DNA of 64,000 nucleotides from Acidimicrobiaceae bacterium (GCA_016845585.1 JAERSO010000026.1:114607-178606), one strand, 5' to 3'; shown: positions 30,136-39,800, counted from the stretch's first letter. Notes: generated by a model from the sequence alone, not told the origin. Program-made: numbers and translations.

Positions 30136-30615
30136 TTGGACCAGAGTCGCGAAACCGTTGCCACCATCGGGTGGCGGCTCGCCGCCCGAGTCACCGACGC
30201 GGTGACCTTCGGTTGGCTCGCCGCGTTCGTGTTGATCGAGATCGATCAGCGCCTCCTGGGCGGTGATCCATGGGGTTTGGAACCGGGCCGACCAGTCGTC
30301 GACTCGGGTCGTTCGCTCGTCTTGTTGCTGGTTCTGATCGGCCTCTACGAGGTTGCACCGGTCGCCGCGCGGGGCGTCACGCTCGGCAAGGCGTTGTCGG
30401 GGCTCCGTGTCCGTCGCCACGGTGGCGGGTCGGTCTCGGTCGTGTTGTCGTTCGTCCGCTCGGTCCTCGTCTATGCCCCCTTGTTCCTCGGCGTCTACGC
30501 CTTCCTCGGATGGATCGTGCTGCTGGTCAGCTTCGCGGCGCCGCGCAGCGGCCGGGGTCTTCACGATCGAATCTCGTCGACCATCGTGGTGTCCTTGCCG
30601 AGGGGCGGGGAGTGA
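30136..30615 (+). CDS. RDD-family membrane protein
   Basis: About 159 aa from TTG 30136; GTG 30097 is an alternative giving 172 aa. RDD hallmarks: GWRLAARVTDAV at the first span, GVTLGKALSGLRVRRHGG, SFVRSVLVY, and GRGLHDRISSTIVV at the end. Three or four hydrophobic spans. Function of RDD proteins is poorly known. GTGA overlap with the next gene, so the two are coupled. Confidence 0.75.
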   Translation: MDQSRETVATIGWRLAARVTDAVTFGWLAAFVLIEIDQRLLGGDPWGLEPGRPVVDSGRSLVLLLVLIGLYEVAPVAARGVTLGKALSGLRVRRHGGGSVSVVLSFVRSVLVYAPLFLGVYAFLGWIVLLVSFAAPRSGRGLHDRISSTIVVSLPRGGE

Positions 30616-31271
30616 TCGATCCCGTCCTGGTCGATGACATCGCCGGACCGCACCGCGATGTCATCGACCTCACCGACATCGAGTGGGTCGACCGCCGCCT
30701 CGCCATCGCCGGCCTGTTGCGCGTCGTGGTGCGTCCCGACGATGCCAGTACCTGGTTCCTGGCTGCGGTGTGCCGTCGGGGTGACGATCCGGTCGTGGTG
30801 CTCGACTATGACCTACCCCTCGTCACCCACGCGTTCGAGTTCCGGGCACCGGGGATCTGGACCGACATCGTGTGCGAGGAGGAAGCGGCCCGCTGGACCA
30901 TCGGGCTGGAGGCCTTCGGCGTGGCCGTCGACTCCGAGGAGCACCTGACTCCGGAGAGTGTCGGCCACCGGAGGCCGGTCGGGCTGGACCTCGATGTCGA
31001 GACAACGAGTGCGGTAGAGACCGATGGCAACGGGCTCTCGCACGAGGTCCGCGTCGCCGGGGAGGTACTCGTCGGAGAGGATGCATACGAGATCGACGCC
31101 ACTGGCGTCCGCCGTCGATGCTGGGACGGTCGACTTCCGGTCCTCACCGCTCTGGCAACGGACATCGACATCGCCGGCCGGTTGGCAGTGCGGTGGCCAG
31201 GCTTGCCGTCGCCCGAGGTCCGCGGCTGGGTGCTCGGCAACCGACCGGGATGGGTTGAGCTGCCGGCCTGA
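30612..31271 (+). CDS. Protein of unknown function (219 aa)
   Basis: No family recognised. Acidic, soluble, no signal peptide or membrane span. The N-terminal half alternates predicted strands (RLAIAGLLRVVVRPDD, DDPVVVLDYDLPLV) and contains FEFRAPGIWTDIVCEEE, suggesting a beta-sandwich. Translationally coupled (GTGA) to the RDD gene and next to the SCP2-like gene, so a role in a membrane- or lipid-related process is only contextual. Confidence 0.7.
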   Translation: MIDPVLVDDIAGPHRDVIDLTDIEWVDRRLAIAGLLRVVVRPDDASTWFLAAVCRRGDDPVVVLDYDLPLVTHAFEFRAPGIWTDIVCEEEAARWTIGLEAFGVAVDSEEHLTPESVGHRRPVGLDLDVETTSAVETDGNGLSHEVRVAGEVLVGEDAYEIDATGVRRRCWDGRLPVLTALATDIDIAGRLAVRWPGLPSPEVRGWVLGNRPGWVELPA

Positions 31272-31289
31272 CCGGCAGCGCACTCGGCG

Positions 31290-32198
31290 TCAGTGGCTGA
31301 AACGCTCGCCGACTCGCGCGACGGCCATGACCACGACGAAGCCCACGACGGCGAGACTCACGGGGCCGAACCATTCGTCGCCGGCCGGCCAGTCCAGGCC
31401 GGTGCCGTCGATCACCTCGGTTTCGTCCTCGCTGATCACGCCGACCCCGTTCGGCCACGGCCACAGGACTCGAAGGGAGCCGAGCATGAGGCCGACGAGG
31501 GCGGCCATGACGCGATCCCCGTGGCGATCGAGCAACCAGCCGAGGAAGGTGGAGAAGATGGCGAGTCCGATGATGGCCCCGAGTCCGACCAGAGCGATGT
31601 CGGCGAACTCTCGGTCGTCCACCGCGCCGATCACGGCGGCGTACATACCGATCATCAAGAGGATGAAGGAACCGGAGATGCCGGGCAGGATCATGGCGCA
31701 AATGGCGAGGGCTCCGGCCCCGACGAAGATGCCGGGGCTCGGGTCGGCGATCGGGCCGGACTGGTAGCCGAGCAGGAAGAAGATCGCGACACCCACGATC
31801 AGCATGATCGCCAGGTGCTCGCTCGTTCGTCGATTGATGAGGTCCCAGCCGATCAGCACCGACGCGGCCACGAGGCCGAAGAAGAGGCCCGCCATCTCCT
31901 CGGGATTGTCGTGAAGCTGGGTCTCGATCACCGATGCGAGTGAGGCGACGGCGAGGAGGATGCCGACCACCAGTGGGATGAGAAACACGAAGTCGAGGGC
32001 CATCAACCGGCGCCAGAAGCCTCGGACGTCGCCTTTGGCGAGAACGCCAAGTGCTCGAGCACCGTCGCGGGCCGAGTCGATCAGCTTCTCGTAGATCCCG
32101 AGGATGAGGGCGATGGTGCCCCCGGAGACACCGGGGACGACGTCGGCGGCTCCCATCAGGAATCCGCGGATGACTTGGGCAAAGACCTTTGGGATCAC
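31290..32198 (-). CDS. DUF368 membrane protein, polyprenyl-phosphate translocase family
   Basis: 302 aa with about eight membrane spans. The family signature GAADVVPGVSGGTIALI appears at the start and its inverted counterpart ICAMILPGISGSFILLM in the middle, i.e. two internal repeats. DUF368 proteins (PopT) recycle undecaprenyl phosphate across the membrane (established knowledge). GTG 32198 is chosen because a TACTCT box lies 8 nt upstream; an ATG further upstream would extend through the divergent promoter region. Confidence 0.87.
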   Translation of the reverse strand: MIPKVFAQVIRGFLMGAADVVPGVSGGTIALILGIYEKLIDSARDGARALGVLAKGDVRGFWRRLMALDFVFLIPLVVGILLAVASLASVIETQLHDNPEEMAGLFFGLVAASVLIGWDLINRRTSEHLAIMLIVGVAIFFLLGYQSGPIADPSPGIFVGAGALAICAMILPGISGSFILLMIGMYAAVIGAVDDREFADIALVGLGAIIGLAIFSTFLGWLLDRHGDRVMAALVGLMLGSLRVLWPWPNGVGVISEDETEVIDGTGLDWPAGDEWFGPVSLAVVGFVVVMAVARVGERFSH

Positions 32199-32206
32199 GG
32201 TCGCTG

Positions 32207-32212
32207 AGAGTA
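32207..32212 (-). promoter_or_regulatory. -10 box of the DUF368 gene promoter
   Basis: Minus-strand TACTCT followed by 8 nt and GTG at 32198. Confidence 0.4.
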
Positions 32213-32284
32213 CTTCCGTTGGGCGACGTGCATGTGGCCCTGGGATTTCATGAGAGATGCGTGAGTAATCACGGATATCGCAGC

Positions 32285-32290
32285 TATCTT
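32285..32290 (+). promoter_or_regulatory. -10 box of a leaderless MarR promoter
   Basis: TATCTT followed by 6 nt (GTGGTG) and ATG at 32297. Confidence 0.6.
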
Positions 32291-32296
32291 GTGGTG

Positions 32297-32743
32297 ATGA
32301 ATCCATCACTGCCTCCGTTGGGCACCGAGCAGGAGCTCTTCGCCACGATTACCGATGCCGCGGCATGGTTGCAGCGCCGGCTCGATGGCGGACTGAGCAT
32401 TGCGGGCCTGACCTATGGCGAGTACCGACTCCTTCGTGCAATCGCTGATGCACCCGGCCGGAGGATCAGCCGAGTGGATCTTGCGGGCCTCGTCGGGCTC
32501 ACCGCTTCCGGCGTCACCCGGGCGCTGCGGCCACTCGAGAAGCTCGGATACGTCGAGACGGCGCGCGACCAAAGAGATGCGCGCCGAGCGCTCGCCTCGT
32601 TGACGACCGCCGGGGAGGAGCTCGCACGAAACGCATCGGGCATTGTCGACGACACCTGTCGATCCGTTCTCGATGGTGCACCGGAGTTCCGCGAACGGCT
32701 CGAGCTGCTTCGGAGCCCGCTCGCCGAGCTCGTTCGCAGCTGA
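32297..32743 (+). CDS. MarR-family transcriptional regulator
   Basis: 148 aa. Winged helix-turn-helix with RVDLAGLVGLTASGVTRALRP as recognition region and the wing RDQRDARRALASLT. N- and C-terminal helices form the dimer interface. Divergent from the DUF368 gene, which is a plausible target. ATG 32297 chosen for its TATCTT box 6 nt upstream; longer in-frame starts have no support. Confidence 0.85.
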   Translation: MNPSLPPLGTEQELFATITDAAAWLQRRLDGGLSIAGLTYGEYRLLRAIADAPGRRISRVDLAGLVGLTASGVTRALRPLEKLGYVETARDQRDARRALASLTTAGEELARNASGIVDDTCRSVLDGAPEFRERLELLRSPLAELVRS

Positions 32744-32781
32744 TCGGTGCCCCGTCCGTGGCGAATACGGTGCCCGAGGGA

Positions 32782-32787
32782 TACCGT
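32782..32787 (+). promoter_or_regulatory. -10 box of the alpha/beta hydrolase promoter
   Basis: TACCGT followed by 8 nt and ATG at 32796. Confidence 0.4.
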
Positions 32788-32795
32788 CGCTGCCC

Positions 32796-33686
32796 ATGAC
32801 GAATGCGGCACACGACGCAGCCCGAGGCGAGCACGTTCGGGTCGGTGAGATCGATCTGTGGGTCGATGTCGACGGACCCGAGAGTGGCGACGCCGTCGTG
32901 CTCCTGGCCGGCGCCGACACGCCCGGCTTCCGGTGGACGAGAGCGATCGTCGATCGACTGATCGGCGCCGGGTACCGCGTCGTGCGATTCGATCACCGCG
33001 ACTGTGGGCGATCGACCCGCTTCCGATCGTCGGATGCGTACCTGCTGAGCGATCTGGCCGCGGACGTGGTCGGGCTCCTCGATTCGCTCGGGGTCGACGG
33101 CGCCCATCTGGTCGGGCGGTCGATGGGCGGCATGGTCGCGCAGGTGATGGCGCTCGACCACGCCTCACGGGTTCGGTCGCTGAGTCTGTTCGGCACGACC
33201 CCCGGTGTTGGCGACGATCGTCTCCCGGGGCCCGACGAGGACTTCGTCGGGAACATGACGTTCCGGTTGTTCGAGGGGCCGCCTCGAGACACGGAGGCCC
33301 AGGTGGCATGGATCGTGCAGCTGGCCGAGTTGATGAACGGTCCGGCGTACCCCTTGGATGTGGAGACGGAGACGACGCTCGCTCGGGCGGAGATCGACAC
33401 GGGTTGGGCCGCGGAGACCGGCCACGGTGTGGCCGCGTTCTCATCGGACTCGCGATTCGATCGCCTGGGCGAGATCGCCGCTCCGACGATGGTGGTGCAC
33501 GGCACCGCCGATGTGGTTCTGCCGATCGAGCACGGCCAGGCCTTGGCCGAGGGCATCCAGGGTGCGGTGTACATCGAGGTCGATGGTCTCGGTCACGAAG
33601 TGCCGGACGCACTCGTCCAGGAACTCTGGCCGGTGCTGGAACATCACCTGGCCTCGGCATCCGCCTGGCCGGCGGAGAACGCGTAA
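32796..33686 (+). CDS. Alpha/beta hydrolase
   Basis: 296 aa with the alpha/beta-hydrolase core. Nucleophile elbow GRSMGG (Ser109), acid in HGTADVVLP, and histidine in GLGHEVP, so the triad is complete. Oxyanion region around LLAGADTPGF. Resembles lactone or ester hydrolases of the RdmC/aclacinomycin-esterase group; substrate unknown. Its TAA stop lies in a hairpin terminator. Confidence 0.85.
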   Translation: MTNAAHDAARGEHVRVGEIDLWVDVDGPESGDAVVLLAGADTPGFRWTRAIVDRLIGAGYRVVRFDHRDCGRSTRFRSSDAYLLSDLAADVVGLLDSLGVDGAHLVGRSMGGMVAQVMALDHASRVRSLSLFGTTPGVGDDRLPGPDEDFVGNMTFRLFEGPPRDTEAQVAWIVQLAELMNGPAYPLDVETETTLARAEIDTGWAAETGHGVAAFSSDSRFDRLGEIAAPTMVVHGTADVVLPIEHGQALAEGIQGAVYIEVDGLGHEVPDALVQELWPVLEHHLASASAWPAENA

Positions 33687-33716
33687 CGAGACATCCCGGG
33701 GCGGGGATGTCTCGTT
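33685..33716 (+). terminator. Hairpin terminator after the hydrolase gene
   Basis: Perfect 13-bp arms (33685-33697 and 33704-33716) with a 6-nt loop; the left arm begins within the TAA stop codon. No T-tract follows. Confidence 0.75.
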
Positions 33717-33990
33717 CGCGAAGGACGTTGTCGCCCGCTGGTGCTGGGTGAGGCTCGTCCTCTGAACGCTTCTCCGGCTGCCACGCGGGCAGAGCGGGTG
33801 CGAGAAGTTCGTGGGACCGGTCTCGATCACTGAAGAGCGGTGCGTATGGCGTTGAAAGCAGACCCGTTGGCCGGTTGATCTGCGGTCGTCCGTTGCCATC
33901 CTCCCTTCGGTCGCAAAGGCCGGTGAGATGTCGAGGCGAGTGCTTCGAGCGGGTGAGATCCCACCGGTCGGATTCCGGTTGAACGGAATA

Positions 33991-34006
33991 TGTGACGTAA
34001 GTCACG
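33991..34006. promoter_or_regulatory. CRP/GlxR-like palindrome
   Basis: TGTGACGTAAGTCACG fits TGTGA-N6-TCACA except for its last base. It lies in a gap between two convergent genes, so no protein-coding target is obvious. Confidence 0.4.
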
Positions 34007-34023
34007 GTCGCGTAAAAGCCGCG

Positions 34024-34043
34024 AGAGGTCAAGCAAAACCTCT
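34024..34043 (-). terminator. Possible weak terminator downstream of sdhB
   Basis: AGAGGT/ACCTCT hairpin with an 8-nt loop, about 24 nt past the sdhB stop in the minus direction, followed by CGCGGCTTTTA. Confidence 0.35.
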
Positions 34044-34066
34044 GAGCGTGAACGAGGACTGCGCAG

Positions 34067-34837
34067 CTATTGGGAGGTGAGCGACCGGTTCTTCGTCTTG
34101 GACTTGGCGTAGTCGCGGTTCATCATGGCGATGAAGTCCAGAGGGATCTCCTTGGGGCACGCTTCATGGCATTCGCCGTGATTGGTGCAGGCGCCGAAGA
34201 AGTCCTCCATGGTCTCCACCATGTTCTCGGTGCGCTTCCACCGCTCGGGCTGGCCCTGGGGCAACACGTTGAGGTGGGCGAGCTTGGCCGAGGTGAACAG
34301 CTGGGCCGCCGAGTTGGGGCACGCGGCCACGCAGGCGCCACAGCCGATGCACGCAGCGGCATCCATCGCGGTGTCGGCGACTTCCTTCGGGATCAGGATC
34401 TCGTTGGCCTCGGGCACCGTGCCGGTCGGCGCCGAGATGTAGCCGCCCGCTTCGACAATGCGATCGAAGGAGCGACGGTCGACCATCAGGTCCTTGAGCA
34501 CGGGGAAGGACTGCGCCTTCCACGGCTCGATGACGATCTCGTCGCCGTCGTTGAACTTGCGCATGTGCAGCTGGCAGGTGGCCGTGGCCCGCTCAGGGCC
34601 GTGGGCCTGACCATTGATCATCACGCCACAGGTGCCGCAGATTCCCTCACGGCAGTCGTGGGCGAAGGTGACGGGCTCGACGTCGTCCTCGATCAGGCGT
34701 TCGTTGACGACATCGAGCATCTCGAGGAACGAGGCGTCCTCGGGGATACCAGGAGCGTCGATCTCGAGGAACGCGCCCTTGTCCTTCGGGCCGTCTTGGC
34801 GCCAGATCTTCAGCTTGAGGTTCAGCATCTTGCTCAT
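34067..34837 (-). CDS. sdhB: Succinate dehydrogenase iron-sulfur subunit
   Basis: 256 aa. Carries electrons from SdhA flavin to quinone. 2Fe-2S ligands in DCREGICGTCG with a later Cys (TATCQ), then the ferredoxin-like part with CIGCGACVAACP and CTNHGECHEACP for the 4Fe-4S and 3Fe-4S clusters. Last gene of sdhCAB, 16 nt after sdhA, with a GGAG-type site upstream of the ATG. Confidence 0.95.
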   Translation of the reverse strand: MSKMLNLKLKIWRQDGPKDKGAFLEIDAPGIPEDASFLEMLDVVNERLIEDDVEPVTFAHDCREGICGTCGVMINGQAHGPERATATCQLHMRKFNDGDEIVIEPWKAQSFPVLKDLMVDRRSFDRIVEAGGYISAPTGTVPEANEILIPKEVADTAMDAAACIGCGACVAACPNSAAQLFTSAKLAHLNVLPQGQPERWKRTENMVETMEDFFGACTNHGECHEACPKEIPLDFIAMMNRDYAKSKTKNRSLTSQ

Positions 34838-34853
34838 GATTCGTTCTCCTCGC

Positions 34854-36776
34854 TCACTTGTAGGAGCGCTGAGTGAGCGCCACGTTCTCGAAGGTCAGTT
34901 CTTCCTTGTGCATGGTGGGTTCGGCATCCTCGCCGTTCCATTCCCATGCCCCGACGTAGGCGAAGTTCTCGTCGTCGCGCAACGCCTCGCCCTCCGGCGT
35001 TTGTGATTCCTCACGGAAGTGACCGCCGCAACTCTCCTTGCGGTGGAGCGCATCGCGAACCTTGAGTTCGGCGAACTCCATGAAGTCGTCGACCCGGTTG
35101 ACCTTCTCGAGCATCGTGTTGATGCCGTCGGGGCTGCCCAGGACCTTGACGTTCTTGCGGAACTCCTCGCGCAGGGCCGGGATCTCCGAGAGCGCCTTCT
35201 GGAGGTCGGCCTCGTTGCGAGCCATGCCGCAGTACTCCCAGACGATCTTGCCGAGTTCGCGGTGGTAGTGCTCGACACCGTGTGTGCCGCCGGTCTTGGA
35301 GGTCCACTGACGGGTGCGGTCGTTGTTCGACTGCACCGCCTCGGTGAACACGGGATCGTCGGTCGGCACCGGGGTGTTGCCGAGCTTCGGAGCGAGGTAG
35401 TCGCCGATCGTGTACGGCAGGACGAAGTAGCCGTCGGCCAGACCCTGCATCAGTGCCGATGCACCGAGACGGTTGGCACCGTGATCGGAGAAGTTGGCTT
35501 CGCCGAGGGCGTAGAGGCCCGGCACCGTGGTCATCAGGTTGTAGTCGACCCAGAGGCCACCCATCGTGTAGTGGGTGGCGGGATAGATGCGCATCGGCAC
35601 GCTGTAGGGATCCTCGCCGGTGATGCGCTCGTACATGTCGAAGAGGTTGCCGTAGCGCTCCCTCACCGCTTCCACGCCATCACGGGCGATGGCGGCCGCG
35701 AAGTCGAGGTAGACGCCGTTCTTCAGATCGCCGACACCGCGGCCCTCATCGACCACGGTCTTGGCGTTGCGGCTGGCGACATCGCGGGGGACGAGGTTGC
35801 CGAACGACGGGTACTTCTCTTCGAGGTAGTAGTAGCGCTCGTCCTCGGGAATCTGATCGGCGCCACGGGATTCGTCCATGTCACGGGGGACCCAGATGCG
35901 CCCGTCGTTGCGCAATGACTCCGACATCAGCGTCAGCTTCGACTGGAACTCGTCGGCCGCCGGGATGCAGGTCGGATGGATCTGCGTGTAGCACGGGTTG
36001 GCGAACAGGGCGCCCTTGCGATGCGCCCGCCAGCTGGCCGACACATTGCACATCATGGCGTTGGTGGACAGGTAGTAGACGTTGCCGTAGCCGCCGGTGG
36101 CGAGCACGACGGCGTGGCCGCTGTGGGCACTGACCTCGCCGGTGAGCATGTCGCGGGTGACGATGCCGACGGCCTCGCCGTCCTTGGTCACGACGTCGAG
36201 CACATCGGAGCGGTTGTACAGCGTGACCTTGCCGGCCGCGATCTGAGCGGCGAGGGCCTGGTAGGCGCCGATCAGCAGCTGCTGGCCCGTCTGGCCCCGG
36301 GCGTAGAACGTGCGGCTGACCTGGGCGCCACCGAACGAACGGTTGGCGAGCAGGCCGCCGTATTCGCGAGCGAACGGCACACCCTGGGCGGCACACTGGT
36401 CGATGATGTCGACCGACACCTGCGCCAGGCGATGCACGTTGGCTTCACGCGAGCGATAGTCGCCGCCCTTCACGGTGTCGTAGAAGAGACGGTGAACGGA
36501 GTCGCCGTCGTTGCGGTAATTCTTCGCCGCATTGATGCCGCCCTGGGCGGCGATCGAGTGTGCCCGGCGGGGCGAGTCGTGGTACGTGAAGACCTTGACG
36601 TTGTAGCCGAGCTCGGCGAGGGAGGCGGCGGCCGACGCGCCGGCGAGGCCGGTGCCGACGACGATGACGTCGAACTTGCGCTTGTTGGCGGGGTTGACGA
36701 GCTTGACCGAGAACTTGTGGTTGTCCCACTTCTCCGCGATCGGACCGTCAGGGATCTTGGCATCGAGCGTGACCAT
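34854..36776 (-). CDS. sdhA: Succinate dehydrogenase flavoprotein subunit
   Basis: 640 aa. Dinucleotide-binding [17 protein letters not shown], covalent-FAD histidine in [14 protein letters not shown], substrate-binding HPTCIP region, and a C-terminal capping domain. The length and sequence pattern suit the B. subtilis/type B (menaquinone) enzymes of actinobacteria. ATG overlaps the sdhC stop (TGATG). Confidence 0.95.
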   Translation of the reverse strand: MVTLDAKIPDGPIAEKWDNHKFSVKLVNPANKRKFDVIVVGTGLAGASAAASLAELGYNVKVFTYHDSPRRAHSIAAQGGINAAKNYRNDGDSVHRLFYDTVKGGDYRSREANVHRLAQVSVDIIDQCAAQGVPFAREYGGLLANRSFGGAQVSRTFYARGQTGQQLLIGAYQALAAQIAAGKVTLYNRSDVLDVVTKDGEAVGIVTRDMLTGEVSAHSGHAVVLATGGYGNVYYLSTNAMMCNVSASWRAHRKGALFANPCYTQIHPTCIPAADEFQSKLTLMSESLRNDGRIWVPRDMDESRGADQIPEDERYYYLEEKYPSFGNLVPRDVASRNAKTVVDEGRGVGDLKNGVYLDFAAAIARDGVEAVRERYGNLFDMYERITGEDPYSVPMRIYPATHYTMGGLWVDYNLMTTVPGLYALGEANFSDHGANRLGASALMQGLADGYFVLPYTIGDYLAPKLGNTPVPTDDPVFTEAVQSNNDRTRQWTSKTGGTHGVEHYHRELGKIVWEYCGMARNEADLQKALSEIPALREEFRKNVKVLGSPDGINTMLEKVNRVDDFMEFAELKVRDALHRKESCGGHFREESQTPEGEALRDDENFAYVGAWEWNGEDAEPTMHKEELTFENVALTQRSYK

Positions 36777-37570
36777 CAGTGGCCCTCCTCTGTATCGGTC
36801 GCGAATTCACCGGGCGTGTGGCCATCGATGTCGATCAGGCCGGTCTGCACGGCGATCGGGAAGCTCAGGTTCCCGGCGAGAATGAGGCCGGCGATGCCAG
36901 TGGCGAAGCCGCGACGGAGGCCGTTGTAGGCGGGGTTGTTGATTCCGAGGGTCTGGAACATGGACCAGGCGCCGTGGAAGATGTGAATGGCGAGCGCCAC
37001 GTTGGCGACGATGTAGAGGATCGCCACCGGGAGGGCGCTCATCGACGTGTAGACGTTGTTGTAGACGTCGCCACGGACCCAGTCGTCGCTGAACCAGCCC
37101 CAGGTCAGATCGGCCAGGTGGTACAGCACGTAGAGAAGGATGATCGGACCCGTCCAGCGCATGGTGTGGCTGGCGAAGTTGACGGCGATGTAGTCACGCT
37201 TGCCGACGTACTTCGAGTCGGCCTTGGCGCTGAGCCGACTCAGGCTCACCGCGGAGTGGATGTGCGCAGCGAACATGCCGATCAGGCCGAGCCGCATCAC
37301 CCACAACAGGAACGTGCGGGGAACGAGGTGGCCGCCGAGATCGCGCAACGCTTCGGCGTAGTGGTGGATCTGCGCAGGACCTTCGTAGAGGTGCAAGTTG
37401 CCGATCATGTGGACCACGACGAAGCCGAGGAGTCCGATGCCCGTCAGGGCCATGACGTACTTCTTGCCGACGGCCGTCTGGTAGATGTTCAGCGGCCAGG
37501 GCAGCTGTCGTGGGCGTCGCCGAATCGGCGGGATCGAGTGGTCGGTGCCACTCGGCATGGTTTGCGCCAT
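36776..37570 (-). CDS. sdhC: Succinate dehydrogenase cytochrome b subunit (single-subunit anchor)
   Basis: 264 aa, five membrane spans, no separate SdhD gene: a type B anchor binding two hemes with histidines such as [22 protein letters not shown] and HIFHGAW. The first approximately 35 residues are cytoplasmic and proline/arginine-rich. Implies electron transfer to menaquinone. First gene of sdhCAB; promoter not clear in the 89 bp upstream. Confidence 0.93.
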   Translation of the reverse strand: MAQTMPSGTDHSIPPIRRRPRQLPWPLNIYQTAVGKKYVMALTGIGLLGFVVVHMIGNLHLYEGPAQIHHYAEALRDLGGHLVPRTFLLWVMRLGLIGMFAAHIHSAVSLSRLSAKADSKYVGKRDYIAVNFASHTMRWTGPIILLYVLYHLADLTWGWFSDDWVRGDVYNNVYTSMSALPVAILYIVANVALAIHIFHGAWSMFQTLGINNPAYNGLRRGFATGIAGLILAGNLSFPIAVQTGLIDIDGHTPGEFATDTEEGH

Positions 37571-37659
37571 CGCGAAACAATCCTTGCTTGGCGAGCTGCT
37601 TGCTCTCAGCTCGTGTTGACGGCTTCAACGGTACTTGTCCGCCGGTTGTACGGCCCACT

Positions 37660-39750
37660 TCAGCCGACGGAAGTCCGGTAGGTGTTCGCCGCAACGACGT
37701 CGTCGCTGACGAGTTCGAGGTCGAGGCGGAGCTCCCCATGCGTGCTCGGCAAGGCGAATTCGAGGTTCGCGATGAACTCGCACGCGTCGCCGGCGACATC
37801 GCCGCCCCAGCGGGACCGCTTCGTCTCCCCATCCGGGAAGGTGACGGTGGCGCGGATCTCGGCCCCGCTGAGCGGTTCGCGAAGATCCGAGACCACATGG
37901 ATCGCGACGGTGTGGACGGTGTTCGCGCGGAGAACCGGAGGGAGCGGGTCGGCCACGACGATCACCGGGCGGCAGGCGTCGATGAGCGCGGTCCATGCCG
38001 GCTTCGCCCGGCGCTCGTTGTCGAGGACCCCGAAGCCTCCGGCCATCGATGGGTCGGCCAGATAGTGCAGGCAGAATCCGCCCGTCGGTGCGTACTTGAG
38101 CCGACGGAGCGTCTCGATGGCGATCCTGATGACCTCCGCCTGCGCCTGTTGGGTCATCCGGGCCCACGTGGCGCCGTCATCCACCTCGGCCGGGGGTACG
38201 AGATGGTGCAGCGACTCAGCGGGGCCACCGATCGCGGCTGCCACCGCGTCCCAGTTGAGGGCCGGCCACCGGGGGCTGCCGAGCTCGGGGAGTGACGGGT
38301 TGACCGACGCGGCCCCGAACGCGGTCACGAAGCGACCCATCCGAGGTACCCGCGCCAGTGCAGGGCCGAGATCGGCAGCTGTGCGGTCGTGCCATCCGAA
38401 CCAGAGGTGGCTGGTGGTGCCGTCGAGCTGGGGCAGATGCGGTGCCACATTGGTGTGGTTGATGATGGGTCGCGAACCGTCGGTGCGCTGAAGCACACGG
38501 CGAACCGAGGTGTCGAGCACGGCCCGGTTCCACGATGGCCGCTGTTGACCGACCACCGGGGGCGTGGAGAGATGAACGGTCGGCTGTCGCCGCGGTTCGT
38601 CGTGCGCGCACCACACCGCGACCGACGGATGGTGACCGAGGAGATCGACGGCCTCGCGTGCCTGGCGGACGGCTTGGCCGCGCACACCGCGAGCCATGAC
38701 CCCGCGAAGCGGGAGGTCCTGCCAGATGAGGATGCCGAGCTCGTCGGCGGCGTCGTAGACCTCGGGTCGCGCGATGTGGGCGACGAGTCGGATCAGGTCG
38801 AGACCAGCGTCGCGAGCCGCGCGGACGTCGGCGACCACCTCGACCGGCGACGCGTCACCGAGACGCGGACGGGTCGGGAGGTGATTGATTCCCTTCGTGA
38901 ACAGGCGGGTGCCGTTGACATGGATCGTCCACTTGTTCATGCGAATCGAGCGGAGCCCGATGCGACACTCACGATGGTCGTGGACCACGTCATCGATCTC
39001 GAGTTCGCAACGCAGATCATGGAGCGGCTGGCCGCCCAGCGCGTGGGGCCACCACAGTTCTGGTTCCGGCACGTCGATCGTCCACTCGACACGGTTCTCG
39101 CCGGCGGCGGCCGGATGGCGGAGTTCGTGGGCGTGGTCGCCGATGGCCGTGCGCAGCGTGACCGTGCCGCCGTCCGGGTGATCGATCACGCAGCGAAGGA
39201 CAAGCCGGGCACGAGCGGTGTTGGTGTCCACGCAGATCGCACGGAAGTAGATGATCGCCGACGAACCCGACTCGTGCAGCGAGACCCCCTGCCAGATCCC
39301 TCCGGGATTCATGCCTGCCGCGCCGCTGAGCTCGGGGTCGAGGATCGCCCCCATCAGATTCGTTCGCTCGTCGGGATTGCCGAATCGCGGGCAACTGACG
39401 TCGACGGCGAGCAGATGCTCGTCGCGGTCGGCCATGAGGTCGGTCACCTCGAACGCGTGAGGAACGAAATAGCCGTCGGTGTCGCCGACGTAGCCACCGT
39501 TGAGCCAGACATCGCCTTGCTGTGAGATCCCATCGAATCGAAGCCAGCGCCGGCGTTCGTCGTCCAACGGCGCGGCGGTGAAGCGGGTGCGATGCAGCAC
39601 GGCCCGCTCGGAGGCCATTCCCGGGAGGTGCGCCCAGTGGCCGGGGATCGCGATCTCGGGCCAGGCACGGTCATCGAGATCGGGCTCGTGGAAGGTTCGC
39701 CGCAGCTCCTCCGACGCGGGTGTTGCGCGCCACGTCCCCGACAGATCCAT
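37660..39750 (-). CDS. GH2-like glycosidase homologue lacking the nucleophile
   Basis: 696 aa with the GH2 order: sugar-binding jelly roll (MDLSGTWRATP, DGISQQGDVWLNG), immunoglobulin-like domain, then a TIM barrel (TKGINHLPTR, LDLIRLVAHIARPEVYDAAD, ILIWQDLPL). Acid/base Glu survives in HPSVAVWCAHDEP, where CGNNE is usual. The nucleophile segment FVSEFG reads FVTAFG, so Glu is Ala. Probably not an active retaining hydrolase; beta-mannosidase-like ancestry. Upstream of sdhCAB on the same strand, 89 bp apart; divergent from the MoxR gene. Confidence 0.82.
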   Translation of the reverse strand: MDLSGTWRATPASEELRRTFHEPDLDDRAWPEIAIPGHWAHLPGMASERAVLHRTRFTAAPLDDERRRWLRFDGISQQGDVWLNGGYVGDTDGYFVPHAFEVTDLMADRDEHLLAVDVSCPRFGNPDERTNLMGAILDPELSGAAGMNPGGIWQGVSLHESGSSAIIYFRAICVDTNTARARLVLRCVIDHPDGGTVTLRTAIGDHAHELRHPAAAGENRVEWTIDVPEPELWWPHALGGQPLHDLRCELEIDDVVHDHRECRIGLRSIRMNKWTIHVNGTRLFTKGINHLPTRPRLGDASPVEVVADVRAARDAGLDLIRLVAHIARPEVYDAADELGILIWQDLPLRGVMARGVRGQAVRQAREAVDLLGHHPSVAVWCAHDEPRRQPTVHLSTPPVVGQQRPSWNRAVLDTSVRRVLQRTDGSRPIINHTNVAPHLPQLDGTTSHLWFGWHDRTAADLGPALARVPRMGRFVTAFGAASVNPSLPELGSPRWPALNWDAVAAAIGGPAESLHHLVPPAEVDDGATWARMTQQAQAEVIRIAIETLRRLKYAPTGGFCLHYLADPSMAGGFGVLDNERRAKPAWTALIDACRPVIVVADPLPPVLRANTVHTVAIHVVSDLREPLSGAEIRATVTFPDGETKRSRWGGDVAGDACEFIANLEFALPSTHGELRLDLELVSDDVVAANTYRTSVG

Positions 39751-39800
39751 CCGCAGACGCTAGCTCCCGGGGCCGTCTGGGATGCGGTCGAACCCGCGTG

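Larger units (their letters stand above)
33717..34066. other. 350-bp intergenic region between convergent genes, with palindromes
   Basis: No gene seen. It contains an inverted repeat ATTCCG/CGGAAT (33972-33989), directly followed by a CRP/GlxR-like site at 33991-34006, and a 6-bp hairpin at 34024-34043. Unusually long for a gap between two gene ends, so a small RNA or unrecognised promoter is possible. Confidence 0.5.

Noticed and set aside
33717..34066. A riboswitch in the long gap before sdhB's end (GCAAAGGCC resembles part of a cyclic-di-GMP aptamer)
   Set aside because: It lies between gene ends rather than before a start, and the rest of the GEMM-type core could not be found.
38389..39525. 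Long plus-strand open frame opposite the GH2-like gene
   Set aside because: No protein-like motifs; the opposite strand carries clear GH2 landmarks over the same stretch.
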